NCBI GenBank assembly: GCA_902777335.1
Contig: CACYTF010000028.1
Span: 1 to 52,784, forward strand
Reading direction: 5' to 3'
Length of the DNA stretch: 52,784 bases
Origin: an uncultured Eubacteriales bacterium
GTDB taxonomy: Bacteria; Bacillota; Clostridia; Christensenellales; Aristaeellaceae
Part shown: in pieces, positions 24,242-32,435 of the stretch
How the letters are laid out: every line of letters begins with the position of its first letter
Position numbering within the stretch: the stretch's first letter is position 1
Notes under the pieces: generated by a model
Database searches by the model: none
What the model was told of the DNA's origin: nothing
What the model saw: only the letters and a program-made list of their open reading frames with translations
Translations under genes and position numbers: made by a program

Positions 24242-24277
24242 AGAACGTCCCCAATAAACCTCGGAAAGGAGAATCGC

Positions 24278-24450
24278 ATGACTCGCTTTGATACCCTGTT
24301 CACCGACGGAGCTACCGAAACGCCCTGGACCAGGCGCATGTGCGGGAGCAGATCGAAAAGGGAAAGGGAACCCAGTTTGACCCGGTGTTTGCCGAAATCA
24401 TGCTGCAGATGGTCGACGAGGACACGGAATATGGCATGCGCGAAGGATGA
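24278..24450 (+). pseudogene. HD-GYP domain 3' fragment with a frameshift
   Basis: The start MTRFDTLFTDG and, in another frame, SYRNALDQAHVREQIEKGKG and FDPVFAEIMLQMVDEDTEYG together read like the end of an HD-GYP domain (FDAL-SDRSYR, GTQFDP). HD-GYP proteins hydrolyse cyclic di-GMP. A single missing C near 24311 (GACGGAGC where GACCGGAGC is expected) explains the shift. Only the last 55 or so residues of the domain exist, and the metal-binding HD motif is absent. Confidence 0.5.
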
Positions 24451-24459
24451 GGCGGCGCG

Positions 24460-25023
24460 TCAGCTTCCCGTTTCGCTCATGAACGCGTTCATACGGACCA
24501 CGGTCTCTTCGAGCGTTCGCACGTCGCGCGGCACGTCCCCGGTCTCCAGGGAGTGGTTGGCGCCTTCGGTCAGATACAGCGGTATGCCGCGCTCCCGGCA
24601 GGCCGCGACGATCGCCCCGGTATCCGCCCAGGGGTCGGCGGTGCCGTGAAAGGCGACGGCCTCCCCGCGGACATACGCGAACGTCTCCCTGAGCGGCGTG
24701 AGCAGTATGCTTCGCACCGCCAGGCCCTTCTCCTGGGCGTATCGGGACGCCACGATGGTGCCGATGCTCTTGCCGATGAACAGCACGTCCCCGTATTCCT
24801 CCCAGCGCACCGACGCCAGCATGGCCTCGGCCTGGGTCCACGCGATCTCAAAGCTCGCGCGCATCTTGTCCGCGTCGCCGCGCACCTTCTGCGGAAACCC
24901 CGCGTAGGGCACGGGCAGCACCTCATAGCCCGCCGCCCGCGCCAGCTTTGCCGAATAGTACAGAAGCGGCTTGTCGCAATGATACCCGATGCCCGGAAAC
25001 AGCACCGCCAGTCGCTGATTCAT
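24460..25023 (-). CDS. Small alpha/beta hydrolase
   Basis: 187 residues. A nucleophile elbow GKSIG (Ser about residue 84), Asp in HGTADPWAD and His in EGANHSLE form a plausible Ser-Asp-His triad, with alpha/beta-hydrolase order. The N-terminus MNQRLAVLFPGIGYHCDKPL has the oxyanion-hole type GIGY loop. No signal peptide, so cytoplasmic. The ATG at 25023 has GGGTGG upstream. Substrate unknown. It follows the permease gene at 25165 by about 140 bases on the same strand, and linkage to that operon is uncertain. Confidence 0.75.
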   Translation of the reverse strand: MNQRLAVLFPGIGYHCDKPLLYYSAKLARAAGYEVLPVPYAGFPQKVRGDADKMRASFEIAWTQAEAMLASVRWEEYGDVLFIGKSIGTIVASRYAQEKGLAVRSILLTPLRETFAYVRGEAVAFHGTADPWADTGAIVAACRERGIPLYLTEGANHSLETGDVPRDVRTLEETVVRMNAFMSETGS

Positions 25024-25164
25024 ACAACCACCCATTCCGTGATACCTGCAACGATGTTCCATCGTCATCCGACAGGCTCATATTATCACAAACCCGCCTG
25101 TTGAATCAACCCCTTTTATCTGCAATGGGGTCCTTCAAAGCATTGCTGTTCATGCGGCGCCGGA

Positions 25165-26016
25165 TCACCCCTTCACACTGCCCGCGGTCAGTCCCTGCAC
25201 GAAGAACTTCTGGCACAGTATGAAAATCAGCACGACGGGAATCAGCGTCAGCACAGACATGGCAAACACGTAACCCCATTGCGTAAACTGATGCTGGCCG
25301 AAGAAGCCCGCGATGGCGATGGGCAGTGTGCGCCGGTTATTGTCGTTGATCACGGTGTTCGCCCAGGGGTATTCCTCCCAGGCGGTGAGGAAGTTGAAAA
25401 TGCTGACCGAGGCCAGCGCCGGCGACGCCAGCGGAAGCGCCACGCGGGTATACACCGTCCACACGTCGGCGCCGTCGATCCAGCAGGCCTCCATGATCTC
25501 GCCCGGGATGTTCTCCATGAAGCCCTTGATCATAAAGGTCGAAAAGGGGATCACCCACGCGACATAGAAGGGGATCAACCCCCACAGCCTGTTCACCAGA
25601 CCAAGCTTGGTCGCCAGTTCAAACTGCGGCACGATCATCGTCGTGCCGGGAATGATCATCGTGATGATGATGAACGCGAACAGCGTCTTCGTGCCCCTGG
25701 ATTTGAACTTGCCCAGGACGAAAGCCATCGCCGAGGCCACCGCCGCCGCGAGCAGTATCGTGGAAACGGAGACCAGCACGGAGTTTAAAAAGTTCAGGTA
25801 GAATTTGCTCTGGCGCAGGATATAGTCGTAGTTCTCCAGCGTCAGCGCCTCCGGCTTCGGAAAGAAGCGCGGCGGATACTCGTAGAGCGCGCCGTTCGGA
25901 CGCAGAGACGTGGAGATCATGTAGAGCATCGGAAGGGTGAACACCACGGTGCCGACGGCGAGCAGAAGGTACCGGATGATGGCCGCCCTGACCCTGGCCG
26001 CGTTCATTCTCTTCAT
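25165..26016 (-). CDS. Sugar ABC transporter permease, MalG-type
   Basis: 283 residues from the ATG at 26016, eight bases after AGGGGG; a GTG at 26025 is possible. Six membrane segments. The EAA loop is EIMEACWIDGADVWTVYTRVALP near residue 190, and the C-terminus FVQGLTAGSVKG is characteristic. Last gene of the transporter part of the operon, 12 bases downstream of the MalF-type permease. Confidence 0.92.
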   Translation of the reverse strand: MKRMNAARVRAAIIRYLLLAVGTVVFTLPMLYMISTSLRPNGALYEYPPRFFPKPEALTLENYDYILRQSKFYLNFLNSVLVSVSTILLAAAVASAMAFVLGKFKSRGTKTLFAFIIITMIIPGTTMIVPQFELATKLGLVNRLWGLIPFYVAWVIPFSTFMIKGFMENIPGEIMEACWIDGADVWTVYTRVALPLASPALASVSIFNFLTAWEEYPWANTVINDNNRRTLPIAIAGFFGQHQFTQWGYVFAMSVLTLIPVVLIFILCQKFFVQGLTAGSVKG

Positions 26017-26028
26017 CGCCGACACCCC

Positions 26029-26913
26029 CTACGCTTCCCGGCTGCGCATCATGCGAAACTGCACGATGGCCAGCAATCCCAACGACAGCGCCATGACGAA
26101 GCTCAGCGCCGCGGCATAGCCAAACTGGCCCGTGCTGAACGCCTTGTAATACATCCAGGTCAGCAGGGTATCCGTCTGGTGGGCGGGCTTGCCGCCGGTG
26201 ATCATCTTGATGGATGTGAACACGTTGAAGCCGCCGATGGTCAATTCGATCAGCGCAAACAATATCGTGCCGCGGATGCCGGGCAGCGTCACGCAGACAA
26301 ACTTCTTCCACGCGCCGCAGCCGTCGATGTCCGCCGCCTCGTACAGATCCTTTGGGACCTGCTGGAGCGCCGCCAGGAAGATGACCATGTTCCACCCGAT
26401 GCCCTTCCAGATGCCGAGGATCATCGCGACGCTCAGGCCGCTCCACCGGGTGTCCAGCCAGCGAATGTTGCCGCTTGTGACGCCCAAAACCTTCCACAGG
26501 AAGTGGTTGAGCAGGCCCTCCGTATTGAAGATATAGCGGAATACCAGCGACGCGATCACCCAGGAGGTCACGACCGGCAGATAGTTGATCACGCGAAATG
26601 TCACGCTGAAGCGCTTGATGCCGTTGAGCAGCACCGCGATGAACAGGCCGATGACCATCTGTCCCGGCACGGTGATGAGCGTATAGACCACGCTGTTGAC
26701 GAACACCATCCAAAAAGTGCCGTCGCCGAACACCTGGCGATAGTTCAACAGCCCCGCAAACGGCTGCGTGAGCATGGAGGAAAAGCGCATGTCGCACAGG
26801 CTCATCCAGAATAGCCGCACGATGGGATAGACCGTGAACATGCCGAAAACCAGCAACCCCGGCAGCAGCAGCGCGAAAAGCTGCGCCCGGTTGACGCGCG
26901 ATTTCTGAATCAT
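26029..26913 (-). CDS. Sugar ABC transporter permease, MalF-type
   Basis: 294 residues from the ATG at 26913, seven bases after GGAGG; a TTG at 26919 abuts that site and is less likely. Membrane segments start at about residue 13 (FALLLPGLLVFGMFTVYPIV), and the EAA loop DLYEAADIDGCGAWKKFVCVTLP is near residue 205. Partner of the MalG-type permease and of the binding protein upstream. Confidence 0.92.
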   Translation of the reverse strand: MIQKSRVNRAQLFALLLPGLLVFGMFTVYPIVRLFWMSLCDMRFSSMLTQPFAGLLNYRQVFGDGTFWMVFVNSVVYTLITVPGQMVIGLFIAVLLNGIKRFSVTFRVINYLPVVTSWVIASLVFRYIFNTEGLLNHFLWKVLGVTSGNIRWLDTRWSGLSVAMILGIWKGIGWNMVIFLAALQQVPKDLYEAADIDGCGAWKKFVCVTLPGIRGTILFALIELTIGGFNVFTSIKMITGGKPAHQTDTLLTWMYYKAFSTGQFGYAAALSFVMALSLGLLAIVQFRMMRSREA

Positions 26914-26930
26914 AGCCAATCCTCCAAACC

Positions 26931-26952
26931 GGGGCCGGAACGGACCGGCCCC
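26931..26952 (-). promoter_or_regulatory. Intercistronic hairpin between binding protein and permease
   Basis: A perfect 8-bp stem GGGGCCGG/CCGGCCCC with a 6-base loop lies between the binding-protein stop and the permease start. No T run follows. Such hairpins often protect the binding-protein mRNA and lower downstream expression, as known for malE-malF. Here that role is inference. Confidence 0.55.
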
Positions 26953-26971
26953 GTCGATCCAAAGACAGTTT

Positions 26972-28213
26972 TTACTTCAACAGTTCATCCCACTGGGCGG
27001 CCAGCTCGTCCAGCGCTTCCTGAGCGGTCTTCTCGCCGTTCACGATGGCGGTCATGGCCACCTGCAGGCCGTTGTCCATCTCGCTCCAGGCGGCGACGGT
27101 GGGGCGGGCCCTGGCTGTTTGGATCGCCTCGATGAAGGGCGCGTAATCGGCGTTCTTCACGGTGTCGCTCTCCAGCGCCGCCTTGTTCACCGGAATCTGG
27201 CCGCACTTGGCCATCTCGGTCTCGGCGTACTCGCCGGTCATGAACTGCATGAACCTCCACGCCGCTTCCCGGTTGGCGGTGTTGAACATGGCGATGTCCT
27301 CACCGCCCAGAACAGAGGTGCTGCCGCCCTCGCCCGCGGGGATCGGAGCCGTACCATATACCACGTCGGGATACGCGCCGGCCAGCTCGGCAGACTTCCA
27401 CGGGCCCTCCAGCATCATGGCGTAGCGGCCGGTACCGAAGCCATCGGTCATGGGGATGTCGCCCGCGTTGAAGCCGGTGATCGCGCCGGCCTGGACCAGC
27501 GCCGCGAAGGTCTCCACGGCCTTCACGGTTTGGGGACCATTGACATAGCCGGTGGCCACGGTCTGGTCGGGATCGGTCAGCGCGCCGCCGAAGCTCCAGA
27601 TGAACGGGCAGATGTTCCAGCCTGCCAGCGCGGGCTCGTTCCAGCCCCACACCTGCTGGCCGTTCGCGTTCTCGCCGGACAGGGCCTTCACGGCCTCCGC
27701 CCACTCATCCATCGTAGCGGGGACCGCTACGCCCGCTTCCTCCAGCATGGCGGTGTTGTAGAACACGATCTTGCTGTTGGTATTCAGGGCGAGCGCGTAA
27801 TAGTGACCGCCGATCGCGGCAGTGGACATGGCGCTGTCCAGCAGTTGGCCGCTGACATCGGCAAAATCGGCCATCTCTTCGTCCAGGGCCACCAGTATGC
27901 CCATCTTCTGGAATTCCGGCAGCCAGGCGATGTCGCAGCGCGCGACGTCGGGCAGCGCGTTGGAATTGGCGCTGACCAGCACCTTGTCGTGCAGCTCCGC
28001 CCACTCGTGGGACACGGCGTTCACCTTGATGCCGGGGTTCTCCGCCTCAAAGGCGGGGATCAGCACATTCATCAGCGTTTCATTCTCGGCGGACTGAGCG
28101 CTGTAGTGGTGCCAGAAATTGATGACCGTCTCGCCCTCGGCCAGCGCTGCGCACGCTGACAGGAGCAGCATGCAGGCCACCGCCGCGGCAAGGATCTTCC
28201 TGAAGGTGTTCAT
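26972..28213 (-). CDS. Extracellular sugar-binding lipoprotein (family 1)
   Basis: 413 residues. The signal peptide MNTFRKILAAAVACMLLLSAC ends in the lipobox LLSAC, so the protein is anchored by a lipidated cysteine near residue 21. The mature part starts ETVINFWHHYSAQSAE, typical of MalE/UgpB-like binding proteins, with MFNTANREAAWRFMQFM near the C-terminus. GGAGGAAT precedes the ATG. It follows the GH13 gene by 12 bases and heads the permease pair. Likely binds maltodextrin or a related alpha-glucan oligosaccharide, given the neighbouring amylase. Confidence 0.93.
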   Translation of the reverse strand: MNTFRKILAAAVACMLLLSACAALAEGETVINFWHHYSAQSAENETLMNVLIPAFEAENPGIKVNAVSHEWAELHDKVLVSANSNALPDVARCDIAWLPEFQKMGILVALDEEMADFADVSGQLLDSAMSTAAIGGHYYALALNTNSKIVFYNTAMLEEAGVAVPATMDEWAEAVKALSGENANGQQVWGWNEPALAGWNICPFIWSFGGALTDPDQTVATGYVNGPQTVKAVETFAALVQAGAITGFNAGDIPMTDGFGTGRYAMMLEGPWKSAELAGAYPDVVYGTAPIPAGEGGSTSVLGGEDIAMFNTANREAAWRFMQFMTGEYAETEMAKCGQIPVNKAALESDTVKNADYAPFIEAIQTARARPTVAAWSEMDNGLQVAMTAIVNGEKTAQEALDELAAQWDELLK

Positions 28214-28225
28214 AACTATTCCTCC

Positions 28226-29890
28226 TCAATATGAATCTATGATCTTTACGGAGCGCGGCGGAATGTGCACGGGTTCCCCCGCGTCCGTGAAGTCCACTGT
28301 CTCGGGCGTATCCCCCGTATTGAAGAACGACGCCACGCGATCGCCTCCCAGCTCCCTCTGGAAAGCGAAGATATTGCCCTTCGCCGTCAGCACGGCATAG
28401 CTTCCGCGGCGCAGCGCCGGATGCTTTTTCCGCAGGGCAATCATGCGCTTCTCCCACGTCAGCAGTTCGGCGTCCTGCCTGTCCCAGGCCATGCCGCCCC
28501 GGCACCCGGGGTCATTTCCTCCCTCCATGCCGATCTCATCGCCATAGTAGATGGCCGGGGAACCGGGAAACAGCATCTGGAAAGCCATGGCCAATCTGAC
28601 GCGCCATTTCTCCGCGCCCGCTTCCGTCAGGAATCGGGCCGTGTCATGGCTGCCGATCAGGTTGTACATGATGTGGTTGGTCTCCTCCGGATAGCGCATC
28701 AGCATTCCGTTGAGCCGCTTCTCCAGGCCCTGCGCGTCAATGGCGCCGCGGGCGAAGAAATCCGCCACCGCGTCGCGGAACAGGTAATTCATGGCGCTGT
28801 CAAAGCCGTCCGGCCCCAACAGGCGCGACGCGTCGCCCCAGGTTTCGCCCAGCATCAGCGCATCGGGATAAAGGCGCTTTACGGCCTCCCGCCATCCCGT
28901 CACGGCGTGGCGGTCCAGCTCATCGGCCACGTCAAAGCGCCAGCCGTCAATATGGGCCCGCTCCAGCCAATAGAGCAACACGCGCTCCACATACGCGCGC
29001 ACCTCCGGGTTCGCTCCGTTCAGGCGCGGCATGTACGGATAATCGCCCACGCACTCATAGCAGGCGGCGTCGATCCCGATCGGATAGCGCTTCGGGTAGA
29101 ACCAATCCCTGTACCGGCTCGCCTCGCCGTTTTCAAGCAGATCCTGAAAGGGCGGGAAATGAATGCCCACATGGTTGAACACGCCGTCCAGTATCATTCG
29201 GATTCCCCGGGCGTGGGCCCGCTCCGCCAATTCGCGCAGATCGGCCTCCGTGCCGAAGGTGGGATCGATCCTGAAATAGTCCGTCGTGGCATACTTGTGG
29301 TTGTAATCTCCCTCGAACACGGGGTTCAGGTAGATGCACTCCACCCCCAGCCCGGACAGATAATCCAGTCGCCCGAGGATGCCCCTCAGATCCCCGCCGA
29401 GGTAGTTTTCACGGGTCGGCGCGGCATTCCAGGGCTCCGTTTTTTGGGTCGGTTCACCGGCCCTGTCATAGCGCTCCGGGAAGATTTGGTAGTAGATACA
29501 GCCGCTTGCCCATTCCGGCGTTCGCGGCACATCGGTCTGGTTGATCTGAAGAAGCTCGAAGCAGCCCGATTCCCCCGCCATATCCTGCGGGCCATAGGCG
29601 TTGAACCATCTCCGCCGTCCTTCCCGATCCGTCAGTTGAAACGCATACTTGATATAGTGCGTCTCCTCCGCGAATGCGACCTCCGCCCGCCAGTGCTGTC
29701 TGCATCCGTCGTTCCGTCCCGGCGTCATCGGCACGCAGCCGCGCTTGTCCGGCTCCGCCCGCCTCCACCAGATCAGGTCACAGGCCAGGAGATCCCCCGC
29801 CGCCGCTTCCAGTATGAATCGAACCGTATCACGTGCAAGCGGTTGCACATAAGGGTAAAAAGAAAGGTGCCTTACGGCGGCTGCATTCAT
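28226..29890 (-). CDS. GH13 alpha-glucanase (neopullulanase / maltodextrinase type)
   Basis: 554 residues, no signal peptide, so intracellular. An N-terminal beta domain (about 1-125) is followed by the GH13 barrel. The barrel shows the conserved region DGVFNHVG, the nucleophile Asp 320 in GWRFDVADE, the acid Glu 349 in LGETWG and Asp 416 in GSHDTAR. A short C-terminal beta domain ends the protein. It would hydrolyse imported maltodextrins or pullulan fragments. The ATG at 29890 immediately follows the LacI stop codon, with GGAAGG within the upstream gene. A perfect LacI-type operator lies within codons 15-20. Confidence 0.93.
   Translation of the reverse strand: MNAAAVRHLSFYPYVQPLARDTVRFILEAAAGDLLACDLIWWRRAEPDKRGCVPMTPGRNDGCRQHWRAEVAFAEETHYIKYAFQLTDREGRRRWFNAYGPQDMAGESGCFELLQINQTDVPRTPEWASGCIYYQIFPERYDRAGEPTQKTEPWNAAPTRENYLGGDLRGILGRLDYLSGLGVECIYLNPVFEGDYNHKYATTDYFRIDPTFGTEADLRELAERAHARGIRMILDGVFNHVGIHFPPFQDLLENGEASRYRDWFYPKRYPIGIDAACYECVGDYPYMPRLNGANPEVRAYVERVLLYWLERAHIDGWRFDVADELDRHAVTGWREAVKRLYPDALMLGETWGDASRLLGPDGFDSAMNYLFRDAVADFFARGAIDAQGLEKRLNGMLMRYPEETNHIMYNLIGSHDTARFLTEAGAEKWRVRLAMAFQMLFPGSPAIYYGDEIGMEGGNDPGCRGGMAWDRQDAELLTWEKRMIALRKKHPALRRGSYAVLTAKGNIFAFQRELGGDRVASFFNTGDTPETVDFTDAGEPVHIPPRSVKIIDSY
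29833..29848 (-). promoter_or_regulatory. Intragenic LacI-type operator in the GH13 gene
   Basis: The 16-bp palindrome GTGCAAGCGGTTGCAC lies about 45 bases into the GH13 coding region. It is the exact reverse complement of the operator at 30901-30916 upstream of the LacI gene. Confidence 0.65.
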
Positions 29891-30883
29891 TTATCTCGCC
29901 TTCCTCTCTGTGGACGCGCGTTTGACCAGCGTGGTGGACAGCATGATCTGCTGGTTCCCCGCCCTGTTCTCGATGCGCTTGAACAACAGCTGGGCCGTCT
30001 GCTCCCCCAGCATGGCCGTATCGATGTCTACGATCGTCAGCTGCGGGTCGGTGTACTCGGCCAGCGGATAGTTATCGAACGCCACGATGCCCACGTCCCG
30101 CGGCACATGGACGCGCAGCTCCCGGCAGGCCTTCAGCAAGCCGAAGGCAGCCAGGTTGTCATTGCAGACAAAGGCGTCGGGATGGCCGGTTTTCTTCAAT
30201 ACGGATAATGCCGTCTCATAGGCGTTCTCGGTGGTGCCATCCGTCGCAAGCACAGTCTCTTTTCCGGTATTTGCCTGTTGATAGCCCCTGATGCGGCGCT
30301 TTGTGAAGCCCCGCTTCTCATGGCCGCCCAGATACGCGATATTCTGATAGCCCATCTCCTGCAGGTGCCTGACGGCCATCTCCGCGCCCTGCCCGTTGTT
30401 GTTGTCCACCCAGCTGGTCTGGCTGCTCAGCGTATCGGGCGTACCCAGCACCACATACGGAAAATCGCCGATCGTCTTCATCAGCGAGGGTTTGACGGTG
30501 GTGGGCGGGAGAATCAGTCCGTCGACCTTATGCTCCTTCATCATGGTCTCAATGTTTCCGCCCTTGCTCTGGGCCCCATTGGCGATGATCACCTGATAGC
30601 CTCTGGCTTGCGCTTCCCGCTCGATCGCGAAGAGGCTGCGGGCAAAGAACCAGTTGCTGAAGGCTTCGGCGTCGCGGGCATCGACGATCACGCCGATTGC
30701 CCCGCTCAGGCCGCTGGCCAGGCTGCGCGCGAGGGAATTCGGATGATAGTCCAGTTCACGCATCGCGGCATACACGCGCTCCTTGGTATCGGGCGTGATC
30801 GTGGCCTTCCCGTTGATCACACGGGAGACGGTGGACGAGTTGACGCCGGCCAGCTTGGCCACATCATGGATTGTCACTGCCAT
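29891..30883 (-). CDS. LacI-family regulator of the alpha-glucan operon
   Basis: 330 residues from the ATG at 30883 (GGGAGG eight bases upstream). HTH AVTIHDVAKLAGVNSSTVSRVING, hinge YHPNSLARSLASGLSGAIGV, and a sugar-sensor domain with DGLILPPTTV, CNDNLAAFGLLKA and DVGIVAFDNYPLAEY. First gene of the lacI-GH13-binding protein-malF-malG operon, which it probably represses, with a maltooligosaccharide as inducer. An operator sits at its own start of transcription. Confidence 0.93.
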   Translation of the reverse strand: MAVTIHDVAKLAGVNSSTVSRVINGKATITPDTKERVYAAMRELDYHPNSLARSLASGLSGAIGVIVDARDAEAFSNWFFARSLFAIEREAQARGYQVIIANGAQSKGGNIETMMKEHKVDGLILPPTTVKPSLMKTIGDFPYVVLGTPDTLSSQTSWVDNNNGQGAEMAVRHLQEMGYQNIAYLGGHEKRGFTKRRIRGYQQANTGKETVLATDGTTENAYETALSVLKKTGHPDAFVCNDNLAAFGLLKACRELRVHVPRDVGIVAFDNYPLAEYTDPQLTIVDIDTAMLGEQTAQLLFKRIENRAGNQQIMLSTTLVKRASTERKAR

Positions 30884-30900
30884 CGAACCCGCCTCCCTTC

Positions 30901-30916
30901 GTGCAACCGCTTGCAC
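30901..30916 (-). promoter_or_regulatory. LacI-type operator of the alpha-glucan operon
   Basis: A perfect 16-bp inverted repeat GTGCAA-CCGC-TTGCAC just downstream of the promoter -10 box. The outer arms equal those of the operator at 14849-14866; only the two bases flanking the central CG differ. Confidence 0.8.
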
Positions 30917-30921
30917 AAATC

Positions 30922-30950
30922 ATTATAAACACATTTTCGCGATTTGTCAA
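30922..30950 (-). promoter_or_regulatory. Promoter of the alpha-glucan operon
   Basis: On the minus strand perfect TTGACA (30945-30950) and TATAAT (30922-30927) with a 17-base spacer, immediately upstream of the operator. Confidence 0.8.
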
Positions 30951-31027
30951 CATGTTTTTTGGGGCGGACGCACAGGTATGAGTATAGAGATTACCGCTAT
31001 GGCAATCGCCATGATTCGCTTGAGCAT
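30947..31027 (-). CDS. Possible 26-residue hydrophobic peptide
   Basis: ATG at 31027 with GGAGG five bases upstream. The peptide MLKRIMAIAIAVISILIPV continues RPPQKTC and stops, so it looks like a signal peptide or single membrane helix with a short tail. Its end overlaps the -35 box of the alpha-glucan promoter. It may be a small membrane peptide or the start of a lost secreted-protein gene. The good ribosome site is the only support. Confidence 0.3.
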   Translation of the reverse strand: MLKRIMAIAIAVISILIPVRPPQKTC

Positions 31028-31095
31028 ATTATCCTCCATGAAGTCCCAGGTGTTCCGGTCGCAGTATATCGTGATCTAATTCCCCTGATAGAGGA

Positions 31096-31803
31096 TCACG
31101 CATCCAGATCGGTGGTCGTTAAAAGATCGACGGTCACGTTCAGATCGTCATCGACCTTCACCGCGTACACATGATCCAGATTCCCGCCGATCGGGGACCG
31201 TTCCTCCACGGTCATCGTGGCCTCGCCGGGCTTGACGCCGGTGAATGTAAAGACGACCTGATAGGCCGCGCCGTCCAGCTCGTCGTGATTGGCGTCGTTG
31301 TACTCCCGCGCCGAATTCCAGGAGACGATATCCGAATCCAGCACGATGCCGAACTCCGGTCCGCCGCCGTCGAAGGAATGGAAGGAGAGCATGGCCGGTT
31401 CTCCTCCGGTCACGATCTCCCCGGTCCAGGTATTGATGCCGCCGAACTCATAGATGTGCGTATACCCCATGCCCGCCAGCTTTTGGGCTGCCTGCTTCGA
31501 CCGGTTCCCGCTCCGGCAGTAGATCAGTATGATCTGGTCATAGTCCGGCAGGGCTTCCGGTGAATCGCATCCGATGGACTCATTGGGAATCAGTATGGCG
31601 CCGGGAATGTGGCCCGCGTCATATTCGTCCTGCCGGCGCACATCCACGACCACGTGGCCGTCGTCAAGGGCCATCATCTGCTTGGCGGTCTCCTGATCGA
31701 TCTGCGTATAGCCCCCGGTCCTGTCGTCGCCTCCCGCCGCCTGACCCGCCGCGAACCCGGAAAGAAGCGTCAAAGCCAAAAGGATCACAACAATGCGTCT
31801 CAT
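31096..31803 (-). CDS. Secreted rhodanese-domain protein
   Basis: 235 residues. An N-terminal hydrophobic signal MRRIVVILLALTLLSGFAAG suggests export. Residues about 35-130 form a rhodanese domain: DVRRQDEYDAGHIPGA, then the active loop CRSGNRS (Cys near 97), then GYTHIYEFGGINTWTG. The last 100 residues are a beta-rich domain (VVFTFTGVKPGEATMTVEERSP, YAVKVDDDLNV) that resembles chagasin-type inhibitor folds, which is only a guess. Extracytoplasmic sulfur transfer is a plausible role. The start overlaps the GNAT stop by four bases (ATGA). Confidence 0.85.
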   Translation of the reverse strand: MRRIVVILLALTLLSGFAAGQAAGGDDRTGGYTQIDQETAKQMMALDDGHVVVDVRRQDEYDAGHIPGAILIPNESIGCDSPEALPDYDQIILIYCRSGNRSKQAAQKLAGMGYTHIYEFGGINTWTGEIVTGGEPAMLSFHSFDGGGPEFGIVLDSDIVSWNSAREYNDANHDELDGAAYQVVFTFTGVKPGEATMTVEERSPIGGNLDHVYAVKVDDDLNVTVDLLTTTDLDA

Positions 31804-32435
31804 AGATCTTTCTCCATTCTGACACAGCGGAATGTGTCGCCGTTTACCGCTTCGCCGGCGATTTCATAGTCCATCTGCTCGTAGAACCCGATCTTGTTGT
31901 CCCGGCTTTCAACAACCGCTTTGGCACAGTTCATCTCCTCCGCCCATTCCTCACAGGCCCGGACCACCATCGTCCCGATGCCCTGATGCCGGTACTCGGG
32001 CAAAACGACCACCCGCCCGATCATCACGCTCGATTGATCAAGCGCATACATCCGCGCCGTGGCAATCGGAAAGCCGTCATCCGTCACGACGATGTACTTT
32101 GTTCCCGGCCCGTCATGCGCGTCAAACTCCTGTCGGAGCGTGATATGGTGCTTCTTCGCCATCGCCTGAATGCGGACGTAATAGGCCCCTGCCTGCTGCC
32201 AGGTTTCCGTGGCCCGGATGACGGACAGGTTCGGCAGCGGCCTGATCTCGGCGATGTCGGAAGCGAAGAAGGTGTAGCCGTTGACTTCAATCCCTTCCTC
32301 GTCGCGGTTGAGAATGTGAAAGCACCAGTCCGCGGACTGCGCTTCCGCGACGCCTGTGAACACGCGCCCGTCGGGGTCCGTAATGCGGACCATCTTTCCG
32401 TCATACTGCGCAAAATCATTCCGGTTCTGATTCAT
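31800..32435 (-). CDS. GNAT-family N-acetyltransferase
   Basis: 211 residues. Residues 1-60 form a small beta domain (GKMVRITDPDGRVFTGVAEA). The C-terminal GNAT fold carries the acetyl-CoA motif VVLPEYRHQGIGTMVV near 143-158, then NKIGFYEQMDYEIAGE. Substrate unknown. Translationally coupled to the downstream rhodanese gene by a 4-base overlap. Confidence 0.85.
   Translation of the reverse strand: MNQNRNDFAQYDGKMVRITDPDGRVFTGVAEAQSADWCFHILNRDEEGIEVNGYTFFASDIAEIRPLPNLSVIRATETWQQAGAYYVRIQAMAKKHHITLRQEFDAHDGPGTKYIVVTDDGFPIATARMYALDQSSVMIGRVVVLPEYRHQGIGTMVVRACEEWAEEMNCAKAVVESRDNKIGFYEQMDYEIAGEAVNGDTFRCVRMEKDL

Noticed and set aside
30978..31079. 33-codon plus-strand frame MSIEITAMAIAM
   Set aside because: No ribosome site; it is the antisense of the small hydrophobic peptide frame that has a good GGAGG site.
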